Assembly (NCBI GenBank): GCA_033980235.1
Contig: CM067075.1
Coordinates: forward strand, 14,166,716-14,230,715
DNA from: Diadema setosum
Taxonomy: Eukaryota; Echinodermata; Echinoidea; Diadematoida; Diadematidae
Length of the DNA: 64,000 nucleotides
Direction of reading: 5' to 3'
A model generated the notes under the pieces. The model did not search any database and was not told the origin of the DNA. It worked only from the letters and a program-made list of their open reading frames with translations. Made by a program: the position numbers and the translations under genes. Each line of letters begins with the position of its first letter. Within the stretch, counting starts at the first letter, position 1. Positions 12,787-23,473 of the stretch are shown one piece after another.

Positions 12787-13962
12787 AAAAACAAAACAAA
12801 ACGAAATAGAATGCTAGACCCCTGTAATCAAGATAGAGCACATCAAGTTTGGCAATTGTTTCAGAAATATGCAGTATATATATATTTTTTAATCTTTTAT
12901 ATACTGTAGCTGAGGCATTATTTTGTGAGGTTTTGCATGAAGATGTCTGGATTTTTTTTTCCATTCTCACAATAACTCAAGACTATAACAGTTGATAAGA
13001 TTGCACAAAATGAAGTCACAAAGGGAACTCTAGTAAAAAAAAAAAAAGAGAAAAATAATCAATCTGTATTACTCATTATAGTTTTACCCCCGCATACATT
13101 ACTGTTAGCTGGGGTTCATGTTCCAAATAACACATTAAGAAATTACAAATTATGCAAAATAAACCGGAATAAAACCAAATAAACAATATTTGTATGACTT
13201 TTTTAAAAAAAATATATAAAGCAACAAGAACCTGTATCACAGTATATTCCAACACTAAATTGGCAAAATATTGAAGACAGGATAAGATATACCAGCATTG
13301 TCACATGGTCTAATCTTGAACAGGTTTGCACTGCCTTACCTGAATCGCCTGATCACACAGCAACCTCTTTACTACATAACACGCCCATGGACGGTGTGCT
13401 ACCAACAGTCAACTACAAACATAATTTTTCTTAATATGGTCCAATATGGTCCCTTCCCATTCAGATGCCGAGTTCATTGCCCCTTTTTGAGAAACACTGC
13501 CGACCGTTACTACATACAATATGATCTTATTCGTTTGCCAAGCATGAGAGAGGGTTTATCTGATTCTGCATCTAGTTGATTTGTGTACTACTAAACTGGT
13601 ACCCATTTAGTGACCTCTGCAGTGTAGTTGTAAAAAATGATTCATAAATACTGTATTTTGCTGTTTTATATTTTTGTATTGTTTGTTTAAATTTGAAAGT
13701 CTATGTGTACTGTCAACAGGGCTTCCTTGAAAAGCAGGTCTGCTGGCTATCAGCAGTGACTGAATGGAATGTCCCTGTTAAAATACATGTATGTTGAATA
13801 AATAAATAAAGGGAAGGGGGTATGAAATTAATAAGCTATGTATTGATAGAAAGGAGGGGCAGAAGGTGAGACATCGTTAGATGTCAAAGCAGAGAACAAT
13901 GAATGAATACAAAACAAAAGAGTTTAATAAAATAAATGTCAGCTTGAAATTCTAATTTAAAC
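12787..13962 (+). mobile_element. LINE 3' end (non-LTR retrotransposon tail)
   Basis: The clearest part is about 13700-13811: AGGGCTTCCTTGAAAAGCAG, TGTCCCTGTTAAAATACATG, then repeated AATA ending GAATAAATAAATAAA. This is the form of a CR1/L2-like 3' UTR with a short tail repeat. Upstream, 13300-13580 has a decayed frame with no domain I can name. Limits are uncertain. Confidence 0.5.
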
Positions 13963-14530
13963 TTAAAGGGAAAGTAAACCCAAAGAGCAATGTGGATTGA
14001 GTGAAAGCAGTAATATTAATAGAGCACATCAGTGAAAATTTGAGGAAAATCGGGCAATGGATGCAAAAGTTATGAATTTTTAAAGTTTTGGTGTTGCAAC
14101 TGCTGGGTAAGGAGACTACTAGAGGTTATGACGTATGAGTGGACTACAATATAAAGAAAATAAAAAGGGAATTCAATGAAAATTCATTTTTCATGAAAAT
14201 TACATATTCCATCAACTTGATACTGACATATGTTAGGGGTAGCACTTATTTCCCCTGCTTTCTGAAAGCGGTTAGTCAAGAACTCTTTCATTTTGCTAGA
14301 AAAGTGAATTTTTGTGGAATTCCTTTTATATTTCCTTTATATTGTGGTCCTCTCATACGTCATAACCTCTAGTAGTCTCCTCATCCAGCGGTTCCAACAC
14401 CAAAACTTTAAAAAAATTCATAACTTTTGCATCGATTGTCCGATTTTCCTCAAACTTTCACTGATGTGTTCTACTAATGTTACTGCTTTCACTCAATCCA
14501 CATTGCTCTTTGGGTTTGTCTTCCCTTTAA
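13963..14530. mobile_element. TTAA-target MITE with long inverted arms (568 bp)
   Basis: TTAAAGGGAAAGTAAACCCA at the left mirrors TGGGTTTGTCTTCCCTTTAA at the right. Arms extend about 190 bp, including GAGACTACTAGAGGTTATGA and its complement. The TTAA at each end fits a piggyBac- or Kolobok-type target. Confidence 0.88.
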
Positions 14531-14656
14531 ATGGTATCATACAGGGGAGTGACAGCAAGAAAGAAAAAAAAAAGGAAAAGGAAAAGAAAAAAAAAATTGA
14601 AAGGGAACTCCCACATTCACCCATTTCAAAGAGAGTATTAGCTAATATAGACCAAG

Positions 14657-15252
14657 GGTGGTATTCTGAAATCCTTCCTAGGAAGAAATTTCTTCCTAAG
14701 TCAGGATTTTTTCCTAAGTGGTATTCTGAAAATCTTCCTAAGTTTCTTCCTAAGTAGACTTAGGAAGAAACTTAGGAAGGGGCGGGAATATGCAAATTTC
14801 TGACTTAGGAAGAAGTTGGTATTCTAGAATGCACTTAGGAAAGAATTTTAGGAAAATATTTAGGAAAGCTCCACCCCTGTCCTAAGTACGTTGTTAAGAA
14901 TAGCAAACTGCAAGCATTGTGATAGGCGCGCTTGTCAGTCATTGCGCGCACATGTACTTTGATGCGCGAAATGAGCGTGAGAAAGGGGACATGCCGCGCA
15001 CTCGTGTATTTGACCCTACGTCATAGTAATATGCGATTGTCATTGGCAGACATCGGTTAGTTCCTTATGATACGGCATTTCGTATTGGCTTAGGAAAGGA
15101 CGGGGGCGGGAATAAGGATGGCCTAATTTGCATTAAGAAGTGCCTAGGAAGAAATTTCAGAATACCAATTTTGTCTTTCCTAGGCACTTCCTAAGTTTCT
15201 GACTTAGGAAGAAACTTAGGAAGAAACTTAGGAAGATTTTCAGAATACCACC
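14657..15252. mobile_element. Inverted-repeat element with 5-bp target duplication
   Basis: Left GGTGGTATTCTGAAA and right TTTCAGAATACCACC are inverted, flanked by ccaag on both sides (14652-14656, 15253-15257). Subterminal sequence is packed with CTTCCTAAG/CTTAGGAAG words in both orientations. The centre is CpG-rich. Confidence 0.8.
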
Positions 15253-15290
15253 CCAAGCCATCACCTACAATTTTGCAATCTTAGTATCAG

Positions 15291-16510
15291 CTAGACAGAA
15301 AGATCTGTCTGTCCAGAGAAGTCTTTTATTTTTTTGACATTATCACTCCCCTCCCGGAGGGGATCCGTGAAGCCAGATGCAGTCTCCGCGCAGTCTCCGC
15401 GGAACATATCCCCAACGACCAGATACAAACCAATCTTTCGGTCAAATTATCAGCATGCACCGTCACACCTGGTATGAATACAATTCTGTGTATCTAGGTT
15501 GGTTGATTATAGCCCGACCAAACGCCGTCGCTATTTATACAGCAACTGGGCTGTGTAGTAGTTAGGCCTTTGCCTCCAGCAGGGTACTAGTATTCAGTGG
15601 CGGATCCTGGGGGAGCGCATCCCCTTTATTTTGTACCAAAACAAAAGAAATTAAAATGTTTGAATTCTTCTTCTTTTTGTTCCAAATAAGTATGGTAGCC
15701 CTACTACATATCGACCACCCTTATTGAAACCGACCGCGTATAATTCGCGCACTGAACACTTAGTACGCACTTCTCTGCGCGCAAAGCACATAAAAATGGA
15801 TTGGCTTTGAATGTAGATGAGGATGGTGTAGGAAAACGCGATAATTCACTGTTCATTAATGGTTTTAATCAAGGACGAAATTTCGAATGAATATTTTCCC
15901 TGAATCGTAATGACTGCACAATGTAATGTCTATGGAAGTTTCTAAAAGGCTTCTAAAAAGCTTCGTACAACACGGTGTTCAATACAACTCGGTTTGCGTG
16001 CATTGTCAATACAAAAACAGCGGTCGATCCTAATAACGCGATTTACCGCGGGGAGCTGATCAATGAAACGAGGCCACGCAAGTTCGTCGGCGATATTTTT
16101 GCACTGAAACTTCGAATCGAAAAGGGAACAACGGCATTTGATAGAGCTGGAATTTCTCAATCACGTAGGTCAAGTTTTTTACGTGAATATCAGTGTTAAA
16201 TATTCTTATCAAGCAAAGAAACATTAGGCGGTCGATTAGTAGTAGGTCCAACCATACAGACCGCCACTGGCATATTATCATACTTTTGCTTACAAGTCAT
16301 AGTACCCAGTAACAGGTTAGACAGAATGATCCGTCTGTCCGGAGGATGAGTCTTCTATTTTTTTTTTTTTGACACTATCGTTCTCCTCTATTTATGGGCC
16401 TCTAACAAGTTAGAGACAGTAGGGGATCCGATCCGTGAAGCCAGACGCAGTCTCTGCGGAACATAATGAATATCCCCAACGACCAGATACTGACCAATCT
16501 TTCGGTCATA
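15291..16510. repeat. Direct repeat pair flanking an inserted element
   Basis: About 160-200 bp at 15291-15450 recur at 16311-16510: GACAGAAAGATCTGTCTGTC versus GACAGAATGATCCGTCTGTC, GGATCCGTGAAGCCAGA, CCCCAACGACCAGATAC, CAATCTTTCGGTCA. Between them, 15595-16269 is bounded by CAGTGGCGG and CCGCCACTG, the same end type as at 44106, with no recognised coding sequence. Confidence 0.6.
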
Positions 16511-17000
16511 AAGTACCCAGATGCAAAGTGCAAGTACAAATTCTTATCTGTGCTGCTAAAAAGACAGGAGAGGCATAAACATTAACAAAGCTCTATAAAC
16601 TTGTTGCAACCCTGTTTGAAAATTTCTAGATCTAGAAACTAGAGACTCTGTGCTGATGGTGAGCTTACTGCTACTTGGTGGTGAAGATCAGACTCAGAGT
16701 TCTATAATATTACTACGCATCTCCCTGATGTGTAGAATCTATTCAATTAAAGATATGTAGCTAAGATCTAGCCAGTGTCTTGGAGAGTCAAAAGAAGGGT
16801 TACCATAGCATGAATAGGTGGAATAGACTAGGGAGTTAGAGCCCAGGATAGCCTGACCAGACACTGTGCTGTCGCTTCGCGACAGCGCTGCGTGTATAAG
16901 CCCAGGATAGCCAGTTATTAAACATCGTGCCGTAGGCACCCTATATAAAATATGACTAAAAGTAGACAATACTTGCTCTCTAATTCACGGCTTCAGTCAC

Positions 17001-17290
17001 CTTAATTCACGTCGCAGCCCCGCTAGTTGATGCTCTTGCACTCGCAGTCGACAGTGCCAGCAGGTTGCACGGCCAGCAGAGTACGGGAAGGGTCCAGCAA
17101 GGAAGGGGCTGGACTAGCTGCTGGTGGAGCGGACTATGACTGTGCCCTGCCCTGGATCGAACGGGGTCGGTCGCGGCGTGCCGCGGCGGGCAGTAGAACG
17201 TCAGAGCTGCAAAGAGCGCGTGCAACACAAGTCGCACCGCACATTGAAATCAATCATCCGAGGGTCGCGATGGGGATCGTCCGATTTGTC
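17001..17290 (-). promoter_or_regulatory. GC/CpG-rich island, candidate CROT promoter and first non-coding exon
   Basis: A sharp GC- and CpG-rich patch in AT-rich surroundings. A minus-strand donor AAG|gtgact lies at 17001/17000, and the patch is 5.4 kb upstream of the first CROT coding exon. The short overlapping open frames here on both strands look like composition effects. Confidence 0.3.
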
Positions 17291-17424
17291 GTAGTCTCAG
17301 TCCCAGACCACTCGCAATTGTTCAGTGTTAATTTTAATTCATGTACCAGTACGTTCACAGTGGAAATAGGGGGTGCCCCCTCATATATTTTTGACTGAAA
17401 AAACCCATAAAAACAAACAAACAA

Positions 17425-17425
<1 letters not shown>

Positions 17426-17498
<73 letters not shown>

Positions 17499-17525
17499 AC
17501 ACACACATACAACAAACACAAACAC
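17426..17525. repeat. (AC)n microsatellite
   Basis: About 35 CA repeats with minor interruptions. The open frames on both strands here are only repeat translations. Confidence 0.95.
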
Positions 17526-18057
17526 ACAAGAAAACTCGTAACTTTTGAGGGTTTTCACAGGCCCATCAGACTCGAAATTCCCATTGAAAGAGGAAAGGGC
17601 AGGGATGGGTACATACGGGTCCACTGGGTGGGGAGTCACTGCTCTTGGACATTAAAAAAAAAAAAATGTAATCATGATATATTACATAATTCACTTTGAA
17701 GACTCTACATCTCCACCCCAACTCAGAAACATCACAACAAAGAAATCACACACACAAAGAAACCAATGAACAGAGAAATACAACTGTATGTGCATTTTTT
17801 ACAGAAGTGTACAAGGTAGTCAATTTGTACCATTGTCATTTTTCTTGATTTTTATTCATTCTTCTCATTGATTTTTCACTTCATCCTCTATCATCTCCTC
17901 CTAATCCCCTTGTCCTTTTTCTTCTCTTTCTTCTTCTTCTCCCTTTTCGTCTTATTTTCCTTTTTCTTACCTCTTGTTTTCTTTTATTTATTATATCGGG
18001 TACTTCTGCTATTTTTTTTTAACAAGATTTTGCAAACCCACAATCACACACTTACAA

Positions 18058-18058
18058 A

Positions 18059-18101
<43 letters not shown>
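18058..18101. repeat. (CA)n microsatellite
   Basis: An uninterrupted CA run following a pyrimidine-rich stretch (17870-18020). Confidence 0.95.
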
Positions 18102-18103
<2 letters not shown>

Positions 18104-18248
18104 TTTTCTTTGTTTTATGATATTCCTTATTTGAGTTTCATTCAATATCAAATCCATATCAACAATAAAATTACACACACACACACATCATGTATGTATT
18201 TCTTTCTTGTATCCTTTTTCTTTTCATTGTATTATGCTGTATATCACT

Positions 18249-19026
18249 TTAAAGGGGAATTGGATTTTCGCCCTGGGGATGGCTAGTAACTGATCAGTGG
18301 GAATGCTGGGGGATGATTGTTCCAATCCTTGTGGGATTCATTTAAGAGTACATTAAATATCTATTGTTGGGTGAAAATCATTTGCTTCAGAATGGTCTCA
18401 TATTCAAGAAATGGTGCAGTTTAAAGGGTGTGTACAGTTCTGGTCGAGGTGAGGATTTAGCTCTTAACGTTTTGCAAGATATTCAGAAACCACTCTATGA
18501 GATGTCAAAGAGCATGCAGTTCTAAGGGGTATCAAAAGTTTATTCGATGAAAATCGGTTTTGAAATGGCTGAGATATCAAAAAACAAGGTGAAACAAAGA
18601 GATCCTAATAAAGTTGGGCATGTCACCTTTTATTATTAGCACTTTTTGGGATATCTCAGCCATTTGAAAACCAATTTTCATCAAATAAACGTTGAATCCT
18701 TCTTAAAATTACATGCTCTTTCATATTTCATAAGAGGCTTTTCATTATCTCACTTATGAATGTTCAAAACATGAATCCCCACCTCAACCAATACTGTACA
18801 GTCCCTTTAATGTTTCCAGTGCCCGTTAACGATCATTGTCACTGTACAAACATACCAACCTGGAAACATTAAACTGCACATTACTTGAATATGAGACCAT
18901 TCTGAAGCAAATAATTTTCACACAACAATAGATTTATAATGTACTTTTAAATGAATCCCACAATTACGGATTGGAACAATCATCCCCAAACATTCCCACT
19001 GATCAGTTACTAGCCATCCCCTTTAA
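18249..19026. mobile_element. TTAA-target MITE carrying a second MITE in its centre
   Basis: The outer arms match 44749-45114 (GGCTAGTAACTGATCAGTGG, CATTTGCTTCAGAATGGTCT and their complements at the right). TTAA lies at 18249-18252 and 19023-19026. The centre is interrupted by another element at 18421-18810. Confidence 0.85.
18421..18810. mobile_element. TTAA-target MITE nested in 18249-19026
   Basis: TTAAAGGGTGTGTACAGTTC at the left mirrors GTACAGTCCCTTTAA at the right. AATGGCTGAGATATC and GATATCTCAGCCATTT are internal inverted arms. TTAA is duplicated at both ends. The 62051-62432 copy is the same family. Confidence 0.87.
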
Positions 19027-20629
19027 TGTGACGGTCTTTTGTGATTTATGGATAGATCTTTCCATAAAAAGAAAACTTAATACATCTGTATGTAGATGGC
19101 TTTGACATGACAAAAGCATTAGGCATGTAAGAAACATTATATTGCACACTGATATTAATGTGATGACTGGCTCAACAGTCCACAGAACTATTTATTTCAT
19201 GATGACAAGATGAAGTAATATATATAGTGACACATATAATTTCATAATTCATACTTTTATATTATTTGGTCACAGTAAATGAATGTGAGAAGATATGGCA
19301 GACATTGCTTGACAGAAATGGAACTTAATAAGTCAATTCAGATAAGATCCATTAAGAAAGAAATTTAATCATGCATTAAAACAAAGGCCCTTAACAAAAC
19401 AAAAAAAAAAAAATCATTCCATTGCGTCAATGATCTCATAGGTTCATAAATATCTATTTTTGCTTTACCCAACATCAAGAATTTCCACTCAGTTTGAGAA
19501 GTACTTGTACACATGCTTTTCAAACAGCCTAGCTGCAGGTCCAGCCTTTAACAGACTAGTACACTGTATTTTGACTTCTGGGAGCTATACCAAGCCACCT
19601 TTTCTGAGGTTTAATGTCTTATCCAAAAAACAAAACAAAACAAAACAAAACAAACAAACAAAAAGTCCTTTGTGTGTGAATACATGTATATATCCCTTGA
19701 TTACCTGCTATACATTCTTTTGTGTTGAGAGCACTATTCCCGATTACTGATGCACTCTTTCGTTAAAGCTCCTGGGAACTACCTGTATAGTTAAGTGCAT
19801 AACTCTGGTGGTGTAAACTTGTCTTCTAAGGAGAGTGGGAGTTCTTTCTTGATCTGTAACACCACCCTGGCCTGATGACAAAACTGAGGTGTGTTCTATC
19901 TTATGCCTTGTTAGCCACATGACATCTAGTCTACCATGCAATGAAATGGCATCTTGTCTACAGTTCTAAAATGTATTTGATCGCATATCCATCACATGTG
20001 ATCCACATTTGGTATACAACTCACAGAGATTTGCTCACTTTGTTATTCATAGTATCTGTATAATTATATTACAGTGCTTCAGTAAAACATTCATTGTGAT
20101 TAGATCCAACAAAGATCAGATTTTGTGGTTTCTGCAAATGATCAAATATGCTTACATCTACTTCACTGATGAAAAAAGCCATACAAGCAGTCACATGATA
20201 ACTATGACACACATTTAACCAGTTACACACAACAGGCACTGACTACTGTAGGAATGTGACTCAAACCAACTTGCCAGCAAATTGGGTTGTCCATTTTCAG
20301 CTACAGTATCTTCTCTTTGATAATTCGTCTAGTACAAAAACATTTATACATCTGCACCAATGAACGCATTATGAAGTAAGCCAAAATGGTACATACAAAG
20401 TTATGTATAGATGGTACACTTTATGATTGCAGTCGATCAAAGAAGGGAGTTGTCACATGTAATTCCTGCCATCAACTGCTGAAGGAGTAGCTAAAATAAG
20501 TCATAACATGTAGTCGTATTTCAGGTTTTCACGATTATCAATAAGCCTCTGATGTACAGATAGAGCAGTCAATGATGAATCCAGGTTTTCCACAGGTTGA
20601 AATTTACACAGACTTGTGGAGAGAGTGAC
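19027..20629. other. Intergenic stretch with no recognised feature
   Basis: AT-rich sequence between CROT and CCDC148. It holds an AAAAC run (19625-19660) and short random open frames; no exon, RNA or element was identified. Confidence 0.5.
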
Positions 20630-22625
20630 CAGTGGCTTTATGGTGGTAGTGAAATTCAATGTGATTTCAAAGAAGTGAGGGACTACTGATCATGATGGGA
20701 TGACTGCTGGTTTGTAGTAAGAAGAGGGATCACAAATTTCTGGTGGCAGCTACAGCTGTTTTGCAATGGCAGTAAGCACTTGTTTATGTTGACAGTGGCG
20801 GTATGTGAGCTGGTTATGGTTGCACACTGGTTTATTGTGGTTGTGTTTGATGGATTTGTGGTATGCTCACTGGTCCATGGTTGCAACAATCAATGACTAG
20901 GGATGGAAGTGATTACTGGTTTGTGACAGAGTGACCAATGGTTTGTGGTGTTATAATCTTTGGTTTACTGTGGTAGGAATAACTATATTCTAGCAACAGA
21001 ACTAGTTCGTTTACAGTGGCCGAGAATAGTGTTTTTAATGGAAGTTGTTGATGGTTTGTGGTGAAAGGAATCACTGGTTTCTAGTGGCAGTGATCCCTGG
21101 TTCAGCATGTTCCACCTCCGCTGCCTCAGACATCTCCTGCACACTGTGGCAGGATAGGGTGACAAAAACAGAGGTCCTCAAGCATGCCGGCATTCTCAGC
21201 ATGTTTTTGATCCTCAGCCAGAGACGTCTCAAGTGGTTGGATCATGTGCATTAAATGGAACCAGGTCTCATCCCAAAGGACATGCTGTATGGAGAGCTAT
21301 GCGAGGTGTCTCACCCCACAGGAAGATCATTCTTCGCTTCAAGGTTCTGTGCAAACACAGCATGAAGATATCAGACATCGACAAAACACCTGGGAAGGTG
21401 TACATGACAGTCCTCAGCCAGAGTGGAGAGGCACTGTCAGAGAGGGCGTCAAGAGGGCTGAACCTGCACGAAACGTACAGTAGAACGACAAGAGAGTCAG
21501 GAGGAAGGCAAGGACAGCCACAGCATTCAGTGCTAACAGACTTCATCTACTGCATGTGCTCCAGAGATTGTCATTCAAGAGTGGGACTATACAGCCACTC
21601 AAGGCAATGCAATTAAACTTCTTGCCTAGTGTTTAACCACCGTCTCTCAAGATGAATGTGTAGCAGCTAAACTTTTCTCTGCTTCTTTCTCCTCCACAAT
21701 CTCCTTCTCTCCGCTCCGACCTCTGATCTCCGTCTTCCACACATGCACTCTAACTCTCTCTCTCTCTCTGTGGGTGTGACCCTCTCCGCTGTTTCGTCTT
21801 CCCCTCGACAAGTTTCCTTATCAGGTAATTATGTAGACAAACTCTCGCATGATTACTCGCGAGCCTCCGCTCACTGGTGTGTTTATCCTCAATGTTATTG
21901 ATGACGGACACAATTTCTAGCATTGAAAGCCACTCGGTGTAATATTTCTCTCTCGTGGCCCATCCCTGGACACCGCTTGATAAGCACACGACTTCTTAGG
22001 CGGCCACCGTAATGGGTAAAGATAAGGACACCCATTGATAATATTCGAACACAGTAGATCGCTGTCAAAAGTGACAAGTGATTTGTAACTTTCTTTAACT
22101 ATATTGTTTCACCACCTTCCAGAGAGGTGAGTCATTTCCCTGCTGAGATTGTGTATAAATAATGATTGCTGAATATTGTAAATCAGTCACTTGCTCAACG
22201 ACTCATCCACATGAAACTTCTTCGAATAAAAGCTGCAATATCTCATGTACTTCTTGCGTACCCCGAGTCTCATTTTTCTCCAACTTCGAGTTCGATTGGT
22301 GAGAAGGTGTTGCTGTGTAAGTGTATACCTGCACTGCACTATGAACAATACATAAACACACATACATCTATCCTCACTAAGAATGGATGCCGAAGATCTC
22401 TGGTTTGTGGCGAAAGTGATAGCTTGTATGCTGTGGCACTGAATGCTCATTTGTAGTAACAGTGTTTAATGGCTTGTGGTGGCTGTGATTACTCATTTGT
22501 GTTGTTGTTGGTGGTGGTGGTGGTGATCTCTGGTTTGTGGTCAGGATGTTGTGGTATTTGGTGGCAGTGCTCACAGGCTTGTAGTGCCAGAAAGTGATGG
22601 TTTGTGGTTGCAGTTGCAATAATCA
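20630..22625 (+). repeat. Degenerate minisatellite of about 30 bp, interrupted
   Basis: Loose copies of a TGGTTTGTGGTGGCAGTGAT-like word recur at 20630-21095 and again at 22385-22620. Between them lie the LINE fragment and unrelated sequence, so an older array was apparently split by insertion. Confidence 0.6.
21095..21620 (+). mobile_element. Non-LTR retrotransposon ORF2 C-terminal fragment, broken
   Basis: Translations in two frames match the end of a LINE endonuclease/reverse-transcriptase protein. First QDRVTKTEVLKHAGI and LSQRRLKWLDHV, then after a frameshift near 21240 IPKDMLYGEL-like, RFKVLCKHSMK and the terminal zinc-finger pattern C-x-x-DCHSRVGLYSHSRQC. Internal shifts make it a pseudogene. 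No reverse transcriptase core is present. Confidence 0.8.
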
Positions 22626-23323
22626 TTCTGTCATTCCAGTGAAGGTATTCATCAGATTGCTAATAAGCCTTCTCATCATGCCATGAAAAACTTCATGTCT
22701 TTGTAACTGATTGACAATTTGTACTTTCAGTTCAGCAGGCCTAATAGCAAGATGTAACAGTCCATTTAAACAAGACCTGGTTTACACGTACTTCCATGGA
22801 ATGTTTGGCCTATCATTCTTAATGAGGTAGTACTTGGTATGTTTGTTTGTTTTGGGAGAGTTTAGGGTTGTTTGTTTTGTTTTGTCTTTTTTTTTCTTAG
22901 TTGTTCTATACAAAGTCTTTGCAAATATAAAACAGACTAAGACAGAAGCTCACAAAAGGAATGTCAATGACATTTCAAGGTTTTCTGCTGCATGATCTCA
23001 CATGATTTCCTTCAATCTGGAACACTTTAATACACCCATGTCTTGAGCATGGTTTTCTCAGTGGCCTCTTCCTTGAAGGTTTAACCAGACCTGGAGATGG
23101 ATGGCCCACAGTCCATGCAAGCAACATCTTCAGAGACGGGTTGTTGGGATGCCTCCTTGTTCTCTACTGTCTGTCCATCGGCCCCGAACTGGCATCTCCT
23201 CAGGTGGTTTTGGCACAACAAGAACCGGTCACCACTGACCTGGCATCAGGAACATCACTGTGGCTATTAACCCAATTCCAAGGGACAGCGGAGGACTGGG
23301 TGTACCTCAAAGGACCTCTGCTG
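22626..23323 (-). other. Probable CCDC148 3' UTR and downstream sequence
   Basis: Follows the CCDC148 stop codon. A TTTTGTTTTGTTTTGT run lies near 22870. No confident minus-strand AATAAA was found, so the transcript end is unknown. Confidence 0.35.
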
Positions 23324-23473
23324 TCAATTGTCTTTGAAGAGAGTGCTCTTCATGTCACGCCTTGGAGGTCTGAGGGGCTGAGTGCTGGCCAGCATGCGTC
23401 TGGCATAGGGGTTCTCATGCAGTCCAGCCTGCCTAAGGGCCTGTTCCAACTTCAGCCGGGGATCTGCCATTAC
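23324..23473 (-). CDS. CCDC148: CCDC148 coding exon 11 (stop codon)
   Basis: Encodes VMADPRLKLEQALRQAGLHE through PPRRDMKSTLFKDN and TGA at 23326-23324. The acceptor cccttgttag at 23474 was chosen over a cag ten bases later because only it preserves phase 0. No clear polyadenylation signal was found in the following 700 bases. Confidence 0.92.
   Translation of the reverse strand, partial: VMADPRLKLEQALRQAGLHENPYARRMLASTQPLRPPRRDMKSTLFKDN

Noticed and set aside
16739..16969. Open frame with repeated AGCCCAGGATAGCC phrases
   Set aside because: Short, with no similarity or splice evidence; probably part of an unclassified repeat.
17254..17699. Open frames of 90-108 codons around 17.3-17.7 kb
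   Set aside because: Most of their length is the (AC)n run; no domain or splice support.
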